A DNA stretch of 64,000 bases from Stygiolobus caldivivus (GCF_019704315.1 NZ_AP024597.1:1860001-1924000); one strand, 5' to 3'. Shown: positions 1 through 10,252, numbered from the stretch's first letter. Notes: a model not told the origin generated them from the sequence alone. Program-made: numbers and translations.

Positions 1-225
1 ACTCAATCCTATAATTTAAGGTTAGGATATGTTATCCTTAAAGATATAAAAATAGTAGGCCATGCGTCAGCAACCAAATACGATGCTGAACAGACTTTAA
101 AACTTGCTGCTGAAGATAAAATAAAACCGGTTATAGCTGGTACAGTATCTCTAGAAGAAATAGACAAAGGATATCAAATGATAAAAGATAAAAATAAGAT
201 AGGTAAGGTGTTAGTAAAACCATAA
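1..225 (+). CDS. C-terminal fragment of an MDR (zinc-type alcohol dehydrogenase-like) oxidoreductase
   Basis: Frame 1 is open from the first base to TAA at 223-225, giving the last 74 residues of a protein whose start lies outside the window. The piece contains the late 'GHASATKYDAEQTLKLAAE' segment and ends in 'KIGKVLVKP', the usual close of medium-chain NAD(P)-dependent dehydrogenases, where a final strand-helix unit precedes 'GK-vVl'. Substrate cannot be told from this piece; alcohol dehydrogenases and acrylyl-CoA/quinone reductases share this tail. The family assignment rests on this short tail only. Confidence 0.7.
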   Translation, partial: TQSYNLRLGYVILKDIKIVGHASATKYDAEQTLKLAAEDKIKPVIAGTVSLEEIDKGYQMIKDKNKIGKVLVKP

Positions 226-250
226 ATGGTATTATAAAATATAATTTACT

Positions 251-865
251 GTGAGAATAAAATTTACATCAATAAAAATTCCGTCTAGTCTAATTCCTCA
301 TAGTAAGAATGAATATGACCAAGTTAAAGAGGTTTCTGAGTATATATATGAGATTATCCAAGGATCAGATACTACGGATATAATTATCGATGATAAATTA
401 CTTTTTATATACTCTATGTTTACAAGCAAGTTATTAGAGAACGTGGTAGAGAATTCCTTTTTCTACGTTTATGGTCTTAAGGGCCATAAATATTTATCAG
501 GCGATATGACTACGGTTTTAAGTGAATTAATCACATACTCGACACTGTTTTCCCTCTACGAAGTGAAATTAAACAACATAATCCCGTTTAGAACCGTTAA
601 GTATCTCGGTACTATAGCAGACGCTGTTATAAACTTAGAGGAAGAAAGAAAGCTGGCTAAGGAATTAGAAACAGAAAATGGCCTATTATTCATAAATATA
701 AGAGCTTCTATGACTCATAGGTCTTATATTCTAGTAGATAAGATTTGGAAAACTTTACTTAACATTGAACTCGTTAGATACCCAGATAATTATGGATTAA
801 TTTCTATAATAACACGAGAAAAAGAAAGTATTAAGGAGGCATTTGTATTTATAACTCCCGAGTGA
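251..865 (+). CDS. hypothetical protein, 204 aa
   Basis: I do not recognise this protein. It starts at GTG 251 and is a soluble-looking alpha/beta sequence without signal peptide, membrane span, metal motif or Walker motif. Residues 30-110 contain alternating hydrophobic strands and helices; residues 125-145 are charged and could form a short coiled coil ('NLEEERKLAKELETENG'). Its stop overlaps the GTG of the next gene by 4 nt, so the two are very probably co-transcribed and translationally coupled. Codon use looks like that of its neighbours. A role together with the 862-1368 product is inferred from the overlap only. Confidence 0.65.
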   Translation: MRIKFTSIKIPSSLIPHSKNEYDQVKEVSEYIYEIIQGSDTTDIIIDDKLLFIYSMFTSKLLENVVENSFFYVYGLKGHKYLSGDMTTVLSELITYSTLFSLYEVKLNNIIPFRTVKYLGTIADAVINLEEERKLAKELETENGLLFINIRASMTHRSYILVDKIWKTLLNIELVRYPDNYGLISIITREKESIKEAFVFITPE

Positions 866-1368
866 GGATGATCCACTTGGATTGTAAAAACTTAACAAAA
901 TCTTTAGTAGAGCTATGGATAGGGAATTCTAAGGAGACAGAGAAATTATCAAAAGAGTGTATGGATTCCTTAAAGGATGAAATACATGAACTTAGAGAGA
1001 AAATAAAACAAATTAAAAGAGAAGTAGAAAGTAATTATTTACTCCCTGAGCTCCTTAGAGATAATGGGATAACGTCTCAAGATTTACTAAAATTAGCCTT
1101 ATATGAATTATCAAGAAGAATGTATATCTTTAGCGGTGCTAACATTAGCAAAGAAAGATCTAATCTAAAATATATGTGGGTAGACCTAGGATTTAAAAAA
1201 ATAATAAAGGCTTTCTGTGAAGATTGTTACGGATATTTATCCGTCCAACTTGACAACGGGTTTATAATAATGGTTGACGGTGTGATTTACGCAGAATTCT
1301 TTAAAACTGATGAAAATAACGCGGTAGACCTGATCTTAGATACTATTAAATCTCGTCGCGGAAAATAA
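862..1368 (+). CDS. hypothetical protein with N-terminal coiled coil, 168 aa
   Basis: Not recognised. The start is either GTG 862, in a GTGA overlap with the preceding stop, or ATG 868; both give the same protein apart from two residues. Residues about 18-55 are strongly heptad-like ('ETEKLSKECMDSLKDEIHEL'), predicting a coiled coil. The rest is a small globular domain with three cysteines at about 9, 31 and 118-121 that do not form an obvious zinc site. It is the second member of a two-gene unit with 251-865. No membrane or secretion signal is visible. Confidence 0.62.
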   Translation: MRMIHLDCKNLTKSLVELWIGNSKETEKLSKECMDSLKDEIHELREKIKQIKREVESNYLLPELLRDNGITSQDLLKLALYELSRRMYIFSGANISKERSNLKYMWVDLGFKKIIKAFCEDCYGYLSVQLDNGFIIMVDGVIYAEFFKTDENNAVDLILDTIKSRRGK

Positions 1369-1403
1369 GTGAGCGAATTTGCGTGGATCCAAGAGCGTTT
1401 ACT

Positions 1404-1535
<132 letters not shown>

Positions 1536-1536
<1 letters not shown>

Positions 1537-1766
1537 TATTTTCTACTTAAGATCATTATTATCCCCACATATGCTAAATATCCGAAAATGATCAATATTA
1601 TTCCAAAATTTATTACCTTTATAAAGATCGGAGATAAATTAATAGCACCTATATTTATTTTAAAATTAAAAAATATAATAAGAAACGAAAGATAAATTAC
1701 AGATATAGAACCTACCAATAAAAGTAAACCTAATAATTTGACTTTAAGCCCGTAGGTTATATCCAT
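1536..1766 (-). CDS. small two-span membrane protein, 76 aa
   Basis: The predicted protein is very hydrophobic, with spans at about residues 8-33 ('[20 protein letters not shown]') and 48-71, and a short basic tail 'LSRK'. Its N terminus overlaps the 3' end of the upstream epimerase gene by 23 nt in another frame, which is common for translationally coupled genes here. No family is recognised. It starts only 7 bases from the end of the tRNA-Lys(TTT) on the other strand. Being short and hydrophobic in AT-rich DNA, it could be spurious; the overlap with the epimerase and sensible ATG start argue for a real gene. Confidence 0.5.
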
Positions 1767-2673
1767 AAATTATATCCCTCGCTGCATATCTCACTGCTTG
1801 TGCGGATGAATATTTAGGAGCCCAGCCCAACCGTTTTATCTTTGTTACATCTAATAACATAAATCTAACATCCCCTTCCCAACCTCTACCATCTCCTCTA
1901 TCTACATACTCATGAACTGGAACTAGGCCCATTTCTTCCTCTATAATCTGAGCTATTTCATTCACTGTTATCCAATCTTCATTACCTATATTAAATGCAT
2001 CGTATGTTTTTTCGGACTTTTTTTCTAGTATCCTAAATGCACTAATTGTATCGGTTATGTATATATAACTTTTCCTTTGTTTACCGTTACCTAAAATTTC
2101 TAATTTATTAGGATTTTTACGTAATTTTTCAATAAAATCCTTTATCACTCCATGAGAAACCCTTCCACCTGTAACGTTCGCTAATCTAACTGATATACCT
2201 TTAATTCCATATATCCTCGAATAATACTCCACTAACTGTTCACCAACTAACTTGAAAATACCATAATTAGAAATCGGCTTTAACTCTGCGCTTTCAGGTG
2301 TTGGTATTTTATCTGTTTCTCCATAAACTGTTGAGGATGAGGCAAATATGAAAAGACTAACATCGTTACGTCTAGCTAGCTCTAACACATTAAAGGTAAC
2401 TTCAACATCCCTACTAAAATGTTCAAATGGATCAATCATTGAAGTTCTTACATCTGGATTAGCCGCTAAATGATACAATATACTTCCTTTAGGTATCCTC
2501 AAACTAAATGCGGATTTATCCCTTAAATCGATCTTAAGATATTTTGCCTGATTATTAATATAGTTACCATTGGAAAAGTCATCTATCACTATGACCTCGT
2601 TCTTCTCGCCTACCAGATGATCGACCAAGTGTCCACCAATATATCCTGCTCCTCCAGTAACTACGTAACTCAT
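1744..2673 (-). CDS. NAD-dependent nucleotide-sugar epimerase/dehydratase (extended SDR), 309 aa
   Basis: This is an extended short-chain dehydrogenase of the UDP-glucose 4-epimerase type. The NAD-binding Rossmann motif [10 protein letters not shown] lies at residues 7-16, the acidic residues after strand 2 are 'VIDDFS', and the catalytic Tyr-x3-Lys is in '[11 protein letters not shown]' with Ser-Ser-Thr upstream ('ASSSTVYGE'). The length of 309 fits archaeal GalE-like enzymes. It probably supplies activated sugars for N-glycans or glycolipids; the exact substrate cannot be read from sequence. It lies between two inverted tRNA-Lys genes and overlaps the small membrane-protein gene downstream. 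Confidence 0.88.
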   Translation of the reverse strand: MSYVVTGGAGYIGGHLVDHLVGEKNEVIVIDDFSNGNYINNQAKYLKIDLRDKSAFSLRIPKGSILYHLAANPDVRTSMIDPFEHFSRDVEVTFNVLELARRNDVSLFIFASSSTVYGETDKIPTPESAELKPISNYGIFKLVGEQLVEYYSRIYGIKGISVRLANVTGGRVSHGVIKDFIEKLRKNPNKLEILGNGKQRKSYIYITDTISAFRILEKKSEKTYDAFNIGNEDWITVNEIAQIIEEEMGLVPVHEYVDRGDGRGWEGDVRFMLLDVTKIKRLGWAPKYSSAQAVRYAARDIIYGYNLRA

Positions 2674-3018
2674 TTACTAGTAAATTAGATATTTAATATT
2701 TTAAGCTAAGCTTTAGGGATAGCTCACGGTTCCACATTATGTATTGTAATATTCCTTATCAAATTAGAATAATTAAGTAGACAAATGATATAACTCGTGT
2801 AAATTTATTCTAGATAACATAAATTATAATGTCATTAATACGCGCTTTTATACACTGCCTTATGTTAATATTACTTAACTCATCATTAATAATTAAAACT
2901 ACATTTCTTTTAACGAGATAAATATAACTTATAAAGGAGACTTACATCGCCCTCAAGCTTCATAGAGCTACCACTTAATAAAATTAAGACTAGTACAACT
3001 ATTGAATTTATAATAGCG
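2674..3018. other. 345-bp spacer with no recognisable gene
   Basis: AT-rich sequence between the epimerase start and tRNA-Lys(CTT). I see no ORF of convincing codon use, no tRNA and no guide-RNA boxes. A TCATCAT near 2880 resembles a reversed C box but has no D box partner. The part next to 2673 must hold the epimerase promoter. Confidence 0.5.
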
Positions 3019-3149
3019 CGGGCCCGCCGGGATTTGAACCCGGGACCTACGGGTACCTCCTCTACCTGGCTCTATAAGTTAAGAGCCCGCCGCTCCACCT
3101 GGCTGAGCTACGGGCCCAGCAAAAAACAAACATAAAATAAAGTATAAAA
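3012..3149 (-). repeat. Right arm of the tRNA-Lys inverted repeat
   Basis: Reverse-complement counterpart of 1404-1536, comprising the 32-base promoter flank (3118-3149), the tRNA exons and a 7-base 3' flank. Recombination between the two arms would invert the intervening epimerase block. Confidence 0.85.
3019..3117 (-). tRNA. tRNA-Lys(CTT) with a 25-nt intron
   Basis: Read on the minus strand, acceptor GGGCCCG pairs with CGGGCCC and the discriminator is G. The anticodon loop is CTCTTAA, giving anticodon CTT. A 25-nt intron (3055-3079 in plus coordinates) follows position 37; its removal restores CTCTTA-ACCCGT and a 74-nt tRNA. The intron is unrelated in sequence to that of the tRNA-Lys(TTT) partner although the exons are almost identical. 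Confidence 0.95.
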
Positions 3150-3252
3150 GATTTACTAAATAAATTAAGGGAATGAGAGTACATCAAGATTATAAGCAAA
3201 AATATTTGTAAGTTTTACATTTAAAATTAATTTTATAATAAAATTAAGATAA

Positions 3253-3530
3253 TTATTTAAGTCGATTCAGCTCTTCGTTTATCATCTTAATAATCTTATA
3301 TTTACCATATTTCTTCTTAACTACGAGTAATCCGGCTATTCCTGTTGAAGGATGTATCTTGTCTTGGTATACTTCAGGTTCTAAACCTAATTCTGAAGTA
3401 ATTTTGAGTATTACATTAAAATCTATTTTTTTATTTTGAACTTTTTTTATTTTTCTACCCTTATTCCTACTAGGTGCCAAGAAGTAGGCTAACCATATAG
3501 CTATCTTTTCTCCCTTATAGTCTCTTAAAC

Positions 3531-3534
<4 letters not shown>
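3253..3534 (-). CDS. srp19: Signal recognition particle protein SRP19
   Basis: SRP19 binds the tips of helices 6 and 8 of 7S SRP RNA and prepares it for SRP54, for co-translational targeting of membrane proteins. The 93-residue basic protein begins with the family's early 'IAIWLAYFLAPSRNKGRKI' segment, then has 'VYQDKIHPST' and a C-terminal 'VVKKKYGKYKIIKMI'; these match archaeal SRP19, which is usually 85-100 residues. Its ATG overlaps the stop of the S8e gene by 4 nt, so it is translated from the same message. Confidence 0.9.
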
Positions 3535-3917
<383 letters not shown>

Positions 3918-3950
3918 ACGATGTAGTATTAAAGCCGTGAAATATAAAGT

Positions 3951-4739
3951 TTAGGCTCCGAAATTCCTTTTTCTTCTCTGATAGGATCTTATTGCACGCC
4001 ATAAATCTATTTTTCTAAAGTCGGGCCAATATGCTTCTACGAAGAATAATTCTGAGTATGCTATATGCCAGAGTAAGAAATTACTTATCCTAATTTCACC
4101 AGAAGATCTTATGACTAAATCAATATCGTCTAACTCACTATCATATAAGTATTTCTTAAAGGTTTCTTCATTTATTTGATCAGATGATATTTTCCCTAAC
4201 CTATTATCATCTAAGATTTTTCTCACAGCATCTAGAATTTCCTGTCTACCACCATAACATATAGCTAAAGTAAGCCTTCGTTTATTATAATTCTCTGTCC
4301 TTTTGCCAAGTTCATTGATCAGATCCATTACTTCTTGAGGAATTTTTTCTAGCTTACCTATGGCTCTGACTTTAACTTCATACTTATATATTATATCACC
4401 ATCTAATAGTTCCTCTAGCCCTGCTTTTATGTATTTAAAAATTGTCGATAATTCCATGTTTGTTCTTTTATCACAATTTTCTGTAGACAGTGCAAATACT
4501 GTAATATTTTTTACACCCATATCTAGGAGCCAAATGAGAACTTCTCTTAATTTTTTGTAACCATTTTCATAAGCATCTCTAATAGAGAGACTATTAGATC
4601 TCGCCCATCTTCTGTTCCCATCTGGTATAATACCAACATGTTGGGGAAAAGGTCCTTTTTTTATTTCTTCCCACAATATATGTTCATATATCTTGTAAAT
4701 TGGCGAAAGAATAAAATTTTTTAAGCTTTCTTTGAACAT
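3951..4739 (-). CDS. uppS: cis-prenyltransferase (undecaprenyl/polyprenyl diphosphate synthase family)
   Basis: It adds isopentenyl units in cis configuration to an allylic diphosphate, making the long polyprenyl carrier for N-glycosylation. The signature '[12 protein letters not shown]' (near residue 37) holds the catalytic Asp and substrate-binding Arg; 'CYGGRQEI' and '[16 protein letters not shown]' are the later conserved regions. In typical enzymes the latter reads R-T/S-GGE; here it is RSSGE, a small variation. The length of 262 is normal. Its start overlaps the end of lysK by 19 nt, so it appears to be read at the end of the lysine operon, although it has no role in lysine synthesis. 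Chain length cannot be predicted. Confidence 0.93.
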   Translation of the reverse strand: MFKESLKNFILSPIYKIYEHILWEEIKKGPFPQHVGIIPDGNRRWARSNSLSIRDAYENGYKKLREVLIWLLDMGVKNITVFALSTENCDKRTNMELSTIFKYIKAGLEELLDGDIIYKYEVKVRAIGKLEKIPQEVMDLINELGKRTENYNKRRLTLAICYGGRQEILDAVRKILDDNRLGKISSDQINEETFKKYLYDSELDDIDLVIRSSGEIRISNFLLWHIAYSELFFVEAYWPDFRKIDLWRAIRSYQRRKRNFGA

Positions 4740-5764
4740 AATTCTTCTATCGCTGATACATACGTATTTATTGATATAAATATTTCTTCCAACGATATGT
4801 GTTCATAATCTGTATGTTCAAGTTTTGAATCCCCAGGTCCATAATTGACAATATCACTCGTTATTACGCTTAGTATATTCATATCACTAGTGCCATATTT
4901 TCTAGTTAGAGAAGGCTTAATACCCTGTTTTATTAACCCTCTCATTATAGATTTAACCAGGTTTGAATTAGTACTAACCTTTACGGGTGGGATGTCTTCC
5001 ACAATAACAATTTCACAGTCCTTGAATACGTCTCTGATCTTAAGTAATAGATCTTCCTTTGAAGATTTGACTGAATACCTTATATCAAAATGTACTACTC
5101 CGCTAGAAGGACTTTTATTAATATACTCTCCTGCATGAAATATTGTAGGAATTATTGATGGTATATCGTACGATTCAGGAAACTTGCTTACTCGAAGAAT
5201 TTTATCTGCTATGTTAACAATTAAATTTGAATTAGCTGATGAAGAATGCTGCGGCTTATCACTGCATTTAATATCTACATGCAAAACTCCTCTGTACTCT
5301 ACTACGATCCCTGAAGTATTAGAAGGTTCGCCCACTATTATGTACTTATACCTTTTACCGGTACTAACTAATTCCCTAGCTCCTTTACTCTTATTTTCTT
5401 CATCGGATAAGGCGGCAAAAGAAATAGAGTATCCTTTATCATTTAATATTGATGTCGCCATTAGCATTGCTATTAACGGACCTTTATCATCAACTGCTCC
5501 TCTTCCGTATATAATTCCGTTTTCATCTCTAGGCTCTATATAACCAGGCACAGTGTCGACGTGAGAGACTAACAGGATATCAGAATCCTTACCTAGATAG
5601 TAAGAATTAGATGAAGTAACTCTTAGTTCTAGGTTAAGCTCTTTTGAAACTTTTTCAAAAAACGATAATGCTTTATACTCCTCTCCTGATGGTGTATATA
5701 TTTTTAAAAGTTCAAGAAGTAACTCTTTGACTCTCGGTTTTAAGTAATCCTTCTCTAATCGCAT
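4721..5764 (-). CDS. lysK: [LysW]-lysine/ornithine hydrolase (M20 peptidase family)
   Basis: LysK is the last enzyme of the LysW-dependent lysine pathway, releasing lysine (and ornithine in Sulfolobales) from the carrier protein LysW. The M20 metallopeptidase motifs are visible: 'VSHVDTVPG' with a zinc-binding His-Asp, '[11 protein letters not shown]' with the bridging Asp, and 'DEENKSKGA' with the catalytic Glu. ATG 5764 is the only sensible start; it lies 53 nt inside the upstream lysJ gene, an unusually long same-strand overlap suggesting coupling. 347 residues is typical. Confidence 0.93.
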   Translation of the reverse strand: MRLEKDYLKPRVKELLLELLKIYTPSGEEYKALSFFEKVSKELNLELRVTSSNSYYLGKDSDILLVSHVDTVPGYIEPRDENGIIYGRGAVDDKGPLIAMLMATSILNDKGYSISFAALSDEENKSKGARELVSTGKRYKYIIVGEPSNTSGIVVEYRGVLHVDIKCSDKPQHSSSANSNLIVNIADKILRVSKFPESYDIPSIIPTIFHAGEYINKSPSSGVVHFDIRYSVKSSKEDLLLKIRDVFKDCEIVIVEDIPPVKVSTNSNLVKSIMRGLIKQGIKPSLTRKYGTSDMNILSVITSDIVNYGPGDSKLEHTDYEHISLEEIFISINTYVSAIEELCSKKA

Positions 5765-6875
5765 TTGCTGCTACCTCCATGTCATCTTGAGATATTACGT
5801 AGGGAGGCAATAATCTAATTACCGTAACCCCAGCTTTTAGTACAAGTACTCCATTATCTTGAGCAACTTTTAAAGTAGTTGCAGGAGGAAACCTAGAATC
5901 TATACCTATCATAAGTCCTTTACCCCTTATTTCTTTAACAGATTTCAGATCTGCTAATTTGTCCTTTAGTATCTTCATAAAGAGTTCGCCCTTATGGTAT
6001 GCTTGTTCTGGCACTTTATCGTCATATAATACCTTACATGCTGCAGTTACTGCAGCCATTGCTAATGGATTACCTCCAAAAGTACTACCGTGATCACCTT
6101 CTTCTAATTTGCCTGCAATCCAGTCAGGTAAAAATAACGCACTCACTGGAAATCCTCCGCCTATTGCCTTTCCAGCTGTAAGTAAATCTGGTACAATACC
6201 ATAATGTTGATATGCCCATACTTTGCCTGTTCTCCCAAAACCAGCTTGGACTTCGTCTACAATAAGTAAAGCCCCAACTTTTTCAGTAACTTCTCTCAAT
6301 GCTCTCATAAAATCTTGTTTGGCTGGAATAACTCCGCTTTCGCCTTGTATTGGTTCTACTATTACTGCTGCTGTCTGTTCATCTATTTTAGATAATTCAT
6401 TAATATCGTTAAAATTGAGGAATTCAACAGGTGAAACTAATGGTTCGAATGGTTCTCTGTACTTTTTATTCCAGGTGACCGAGAGAGATCCAGAAGTCCT
6501 TCCGTGAAATGCGTTTTTGAAAGCAATAATCTTTTTTCTACCCGTTATTTTTCTGGCCGTTTTAAGTGCCGCCTCAACGGCTTCCGTACCGCTATTAAGT
6601 AAGATGATATTATCCATATTATCTGGTTTTATTTTATCTACCATACTAACCATTTCATCCTTGATAGGCGTAGAAAAAGAATTGGAGAGAGTAATAATCT
6701 GATCCATCTGCCGCCGCAAATAATCAACTACTATCTTGTTCCTATGACCTAGAAAAGCTACACCTATTCCAGTATGCATATCAATGTATTTTTTACCGTT
6801 GATATCCCATACATATTGTCCCTCTCCTTTAACTATCTTTAGTCCTCTATCCCCATAAAGTTGGATTAGTTTCAT
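5712..6875 (-). CDS. lysJ: [LysW]-aminoadipate semialdehyde/glutamate semialdehyde transaminase
   Basis: A PLP enzyme of the class III (acetylornithine) aminotransferase family. It transfers an amino group to LysW-bound aminoadipate semialdehyde, giving LysW-lysine. The cofactor lysine is in '[14 protein letters not shown]', the aspartate that holds the pyridine ring in '[15 protein letters not shown]', and the phosphate-binding segment in '[17 protein letters not shown]'. It starts with ATGA overlapping the lysX stop, and its end overlaps lysK by 53 nt. 387 residues is typical. Confidence 0.95.
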   Translation of the reverse strand: MKLIQLYGDRGLKIVKGEGQYVWDINGKKYIDMHTGIGVAFLGHRNKIVVDYLRRQMDQIITLSNSFSTPIKDEMVSMVDKIKPDNMDNIILLNSGTEAVEAALKTARKITGRKKIIAFKNAFHGRTSGSLSVTWNKKYREPFEPLVSPVEFLNFNDINELSKIDEQTAAVIVEPIQGESGVIPAKQDFMRALREVTEKVGALLIVDEVQAGFGRTGKVWAYQHYGIVPDLLTAGKAIGGGFPVSALFLPDWIAGKLEEGDHGSTFGGNPLAMAAVTAACKVLYDDKVPEQAYHKGELFMKILKDKLADLKSVKEIRGKGLMIGIDSRFPPATTLKVAQDNGVLVLKAGVTVIRLLPPYVISQDDMEVAANAIREGLLKTESQRVTS

Positions 6876-7726
6876 TTTTTAACCCACTCCGCTATTTTTT
6901 TAACTAAAAACTGTGACACATTAAAGTTATTTACGCGAACGGTATTTTTATACTCAGGTACACCGTTAACCTCATTAACTATATATCCTCTTTCTTTATC
7001 TTCAAAAATATCTATTCCTAGAAAGAATCCGCCTATAACTTCCTTTACCTTTAGGGCTAAGTCTTCTAATTCATCATCAATCTTAAGGGGCTCTGCTCTG
7101 GCTCCTAACGCTGTGTTGGTTTTCCAGTTTCTCTCATTAACCCTATAAATTCCTACTGGTGCCTCATCTCCGATAACAAATATTCTTATATCTCTACTGG
7201 GCTTTTCTACGAACTCTTGTATAAAGTAAGCATACCTATACTGCGATGATGTATATTCTTGGTACTCAAGTAAGCTCATTAGTGTATCTTTATCGTTAGC
7301 CTTAGCTACCATTCTTCCCCAACTTCCCTCAATAGGCTTTACTACTACAGGGTAGCCTAATTTCTCTGTTGATTCTAAAGCTTTTTCTCTAGAAAAAGTG
7401 ATAAGTGTTACAGGTATTTTGATATTATGCTTGTTCAATAATGCTAATGTATAAAGCTTATTTTCACATTTATTTAACGTAGTAGAATCATTTATCACCT
7501 TATAGTTATATCCTTCAAATATTAGGGATGTTAATATAGCTCGAGCATGACTGGTATTTCTCTGAATGATAACATCTGCTTCCAGATTTAAATTAGAGCT
7601 ATCACCTAAGAAAGTATAAAAATCTTTAGTAAAAATTGGCACTACACTATGACCCAGCTTCTTGGCTTCTTCTATTAAATTTCTCTCCTCCCATCTTACT
7701 AGATCATATGATACCCCTAAAATCAC
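6872..7726 (-). CDS. lysX: Alpha-aminoadipate--LysW ligase (ATP-grasp)
   Basis: LysX joins alpha-aminoadipate through its amino group to the C-terminal glutamate of LysW, committing it to lysine synthesis. The protein is an ATP-grasp ligase with '[19 protein letters not shown]' (ATP loop), '[20 protein letters not shown]' and '[19 protein letters not shown]' (metal ligands). I place the start at GTG 7726, in a GTGA overlap with the lysW stop; TTG 7735 is the upstream alternative and adds three residues. The asparagine of the 'NEVNG' region is preserved, as in ligases of this family. Confidence 0.93.
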   Translation of the reverse strand: MILGVSYDLVRWEERNLIEEAKKLGHSVVPIFTKDFYTFLGDSSNLNLEADVIIQRNTSHARAILTSLIFEGYNYKVINDSTTLNKCENKLYTLALLNKHNIKIPVTLITFSREKALESTEKLGYPVVVKPIEGSWGRMVAKANDKDTLMSLLEYQEYTSSQYRYAYFIQEFVEKPSRDIRIFVIGDEAPVGIYRVNERNWKTNTALGARAEPLKIDDELEDLALKVKEVIGGFFLGIDIFEDKERGYIVNEVNGVPEYKNTVRVNNFNVSQFLVKKIAEWVKK

Positions 7727-7893
7727 TCTCCCCAATCCTCTCCTACCTGCTCAGCTAATCTCACTGATAGGCGGCCATTATCGTTAAAAACTTCTAGTTG
7801 TGCGCCACATTCATGTTCAATTATTTCGCCAGGTAAGGCGTCATCTGGTATTTCTACCGGATTGCCACATATCGGACATTTTGCGGTTACCAT
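7723..7893 (-). CDS. lysW: LysW amino-group carrier protein, 56 aa
   Basis: A small acidic carrier protein that is ligated to aminoadipate (lysine route) or glutamate (arginine route in Sulfolobales) so that the intermediates stay protected and tethered. The sequence begins '[16 protein letters not shown]' with a CxxC zinc knuckle, has a second Cys in '[10 protein letters not shown]', and ends with 'EDWGE', the conserved tail whose last glutamate is the attachment site. It overlaps the lysX start by 4 nt. Confidence 0.96.
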   Translation of the reverse strand: MVTAKCPICGNPVEIPDDALPGEIIEHECGAQLEVFNDNGRLSVRLAEQVGEDWGE

Positions 7894-7959
7894 TTGGGAT
7901 CAAGGTATTCCATATGAGTTTGTAGTTGATAAGTTTTTATGATAATCAGTGGTTTGAAA
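7894..7959 (-). promoter_or_regulatory. Probable lysW promoter/LysM operator region
   Basis: This 66-bp gap separates the lysM stop from the lysW start on the minus strand. Reading toward lysW, an A/T-rich CATAAAAACTTATC element lies about 30 bases upstream of the ATG and could be the TATA box. LysM of S. solfataricus is known to act at the promoter of the lysW operon; that this gap is its site here is inferred from gene order. Confidence 0.45.
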
Positions 7960-8382
7960 TTAAAACCATACACGTAATACAATTGTGCTAGTTGTACTTA
8001 TAACACCTTGTAAACTTCTTATCTCATCTATCGTTTTATTGATAGCAGCAATATTATTTCCTCTAACTAAAGCTAAAATATCATAGTCTCCAGTGGTTTC
8101 ATAAACAGTTTCAACGCCTGATATTTTTACAATTTTCTTAGATATTTCTGGTGTAGGAATTTGCGGTGCAGTTTTTACCATGACTATAGCCCTGATTTCA
8201 TTTTCTAGTTCATAGTCTATCGTAAATCTTTTTATGATCCCAGCCTTAATTAGCCTCTCTATTCGTTTTCTCGCAGCAGCTTCGCTTATTTTTAATTCCC
8301 GTGCAATGCTAGTATACGATGTCCTCGAATTTTTACGTAACATTTCTAATATTTTTATGTCATTTTGATCTATCTCTACCAT
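7960..8382 (-). CDS. lysM: Lrp/AsnC-family regulator LysM
   Basis: A feast/famine transcription regulator. Residues 1-60 form the HTH ('NSRTSYTSIARELKISEAAARKRIERL'-type; key residues S25-A26-I27 and the recognition helix RKRIERL), and residues 65-140 the RAM ligand-binding domain ('VETVYETTGDYDILALV'). In S. solfataricus LysM activates the lysine genes when lysine is low. Here it sits inside the lysine cluster: its ATG overlaps the lysZ stop by one base and it directly precedes lysW. 140 residues is the normal length. The name is based on homologous position plus family. Confidence 0.9.
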   Translation of the reverse strand: MVEIDQNDIKILEMLRKNSRTSYTSIARELKISEAAARKRIERLIKAGIIKRFTIDYELENEIRAIVMVKTAPQIPTPEISKKIVKISGVETVYETTGDYDILALVRGNNIAAINKTIDEIRSLQGVISTTSTIVLRVWF

Positions 8383-9182
8383 TACTCTATCACCGTACCA
8401 TTACCGTTTAAAGCGTTATTTATTGCATTTTTTACTAACCCGTTACTTATTATCACTCTTTTTACACCTCTTTCCACAGCTTCAGTGCTCATAAGAAGTT
8501 TCCTGTTCATTCCAGGGCCGACTTTTGCAACAAGTTCCTTAGCTTCACTTACCGTTAGATGATGAACAACATTATTGTCTATAATTACACCATCAACGTC
8601 TGTTAAAATAATTAAACTCTCAGCTTTTAATGAACTTGCTATGCTAAATGCCATCTGATCACCGTCAACGTTCAGTAGCGAATTTTCTTGCGGATCATAC
8701 GCTAAAGGAGAAAATATTATAACATTAAAAATGCTTAAAATTGAACTTAGTACTGTAGTATTAACTTCTTTAATTTTACCTGTATAACCACCTTCTATAA
8801 TTCTTTTTCTCCCCCTGTCATCTATTATTATTATTTTCTTTTTCCTCTCAGCTATTACCGTCTTACCGTCAGCTCCGGTTATAGCTATTGCAGGTGTATA
8901 GGAAGATATCTTTGAGAGGGCTTGTCTAGATATAAAGCTCATAGCCATGATAAAAACTTCTAGTTCTTCTTTCGTAGTATATCTACTTCTTATCCCTTCA
9001 GGTGAAGTTACAAATTTAGGCTCTATACCTAGTTTTTTAGAAAGTTCTGTTACTTGATCTCCCCCTCCGTGAACAAAAATTAATTTAGAATCCTGATTGG
9101 ATGTAATAAAGTTAACAATACTATTTATAAGACCTTCAAAATTATTTTTTATAACCCTTCCTCCAGCCTTTACCACTATCAT
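8382..9182 (-). CDS. lysZ: [LysW]-aminoadipate/glutamate kinase
   Basis: An amino-acid kinase of the acetylglutamate kinase type. It phosphorylates the side-chain carboxylate of LysW-bound aminoadipate (and glutamate). Seen are 'VVKAGGRVI' at the N terminus, 'FVHGGGDQV' substrate loop, 'LILTDVDGV' and 'GPGMNRKLLMSTEAVERGV' nucleotide-binding segments. The length of 266 is typical. It begins one base after the lysY stop and ends with a one-base overlap with lysM, consistent with a lysY-lysZ-lysM transcript. Confidence 0.95.
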   Translation of the reverse strand: MIVVKAGGRVIKNNFEGLINSIVNFITSNQDSKLIFVHGGGDQVTELSKKLGIEPKFVTSPEGIRSRYTTKEELEVFIMAMSFISRQALSKISSYTPAIAITGADGKTVIAERKKKIIIIDDRGRKRIIEGGYTGKIKEVNTTVLSSILSIFNVIIFSPLAYDPQENSLLNVDGDQMAFSIASSLKAESLIILTDVDGVIIDNNVVHHLTVSEAKELVAKVGPGMNRKLLMSTEAVERGVKRVIISNGLVKNAINNALNGNGTVIE

Positions 9183-9183
9183 A

Positions 9184-10233
9184 CTAAGCAGGCCTCAAAG
9201 GAGGAATTTTTAATCCTTCAGTCTCGTCAAACCCTTGAGAAACATTAAAAGCCTGAACTGCTTGTCCCGCAGCACCTTTCATAAGGTTATCTATAGCCGA
9301 AAACATCGTAATCCTACCCAGTCTGTCTTCTATTGCAAAACCAATATCGACATAATTACTTCCGATCACATATTTAGTATCAGGATATGGATGAATATTC
9401 CCTCTTATAACTCTAACAAATTTTCTATTCCTATAAAAGTCGACCACCTTTTTCCAGAATTCTATTTCGGTAATATTTTCGGACAACCAGCCATGAACTG
9501 ATGCTAAGGCCCCTCTTACACTGCTTACAGCATGAGGGATCAAACTTATTTTTACTTCTTTATTTGCTAAGAGGCTTAATTCCTGTTCTGCCTCGGCAGC
9601 ATGCCTATGGCCATCTGCGTCATAAGGCCTTATGGCATTCTGCCTCTCAGGATGGTGACTCCCTTCCGAAGGTTTAGCACCGCCTTCGCTGCTAGATACT
9701 TTTACATCACTTATTAATTTATAGACCTCTAATACTCCTGACTTAACTAGAGGAGCAGCGGCTAATATTGTAGCTGTAGCGTTACAGCCTGGCGAGGCTA
9801 TTAATTTTGATCCCTTGAGCTCATCATAATGAAGTTCTGGAATACCATATACCGATTTTTTAAGTAAGTCTGGATAGGGATGATCATATCCATACCACTG
9901 TTTATATTTTTCTGGGTCTTTTAATCTAAAGTCAGCACTCAGGTCTATTACTTGTAAATTCATCTCTAACAACTTAGGAACATAATCAATAGAAACTTTA
10001 TGGGGGAGCGCTAGAAATACGGTATCAGCTTTATCCCCTACTTTGTCCCATGAAAACTGAGAGAAATTAATAGAATAGAAACCTCTTAAATTTGGATGAA
10101 CTAGAGATAAAGGTTTTCCTGCATATTCCCTCGAGGTAACATAAGTGACTTCAACTTTTGGGTGAACTGCAAGTAGTCTTAATAGTTCACCGCCCGTATA
10201 ACCAGAGCCGCCTATAACTGCTACTCTTATCAT
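9184..10233 (-). CDS. lysY: [LysW]-aminoadipyl/glutamyl phosphate reductase
   Basis: NADPH-dependent reductase of the ArgC/Asd family, converting LysW-aminoadipyl phosphate to the semialdehyde. The Rossmann motif 'GGSGYTGGELLRLL' is at residues 8-21 and the catalytic cysteine in 'ASPGCNATATILAA'. The histidine partner occurs in 'ISLIPHAVSSVRG'. The 349-residue length is normal. It is the first gene of the lysine cluster and faces a divergent hypothetical gene with 19 bp between starts. Confidence 0.95.
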   Translation of the reverse strand: MIRVAVIGGSGYTGGELLRLLAVHPKVEVTYVTSREYAGKPLSLVHPNLRGFYSINFSQFSWDKVGDKADTVFLALPHKVSIDYVPKLLEMNLQVIDLSADFRLKDPEKYKQWYGYDHPYPDLLKKSVYGIPELHYDELKGSKLIASPGCNATATILAAAPLVKSGVLEVYKLISDVKVSSSEGGAKPSEGSHHPERQNAIRPYDADGHRHAAEAEQELSLLANKEVKISLIPHAVSSVRGALASVHGWLSENITEIEFWKKVVDFYRNRKFVRVIRGNIHPYPDTKYVIGSNYVDIGFAIEDRLGRITMFSAIDNLMKGAAGQAVQAFNVSQGFDETEGLKIPPLRPA

Positions 10234-10252
10234 CTACTAGTGAAAGAGTAGA

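Noticed and set aside
2880-2900. TCATCAT as a reversed C box
   Set aside because: No D or D' box partner nearby.
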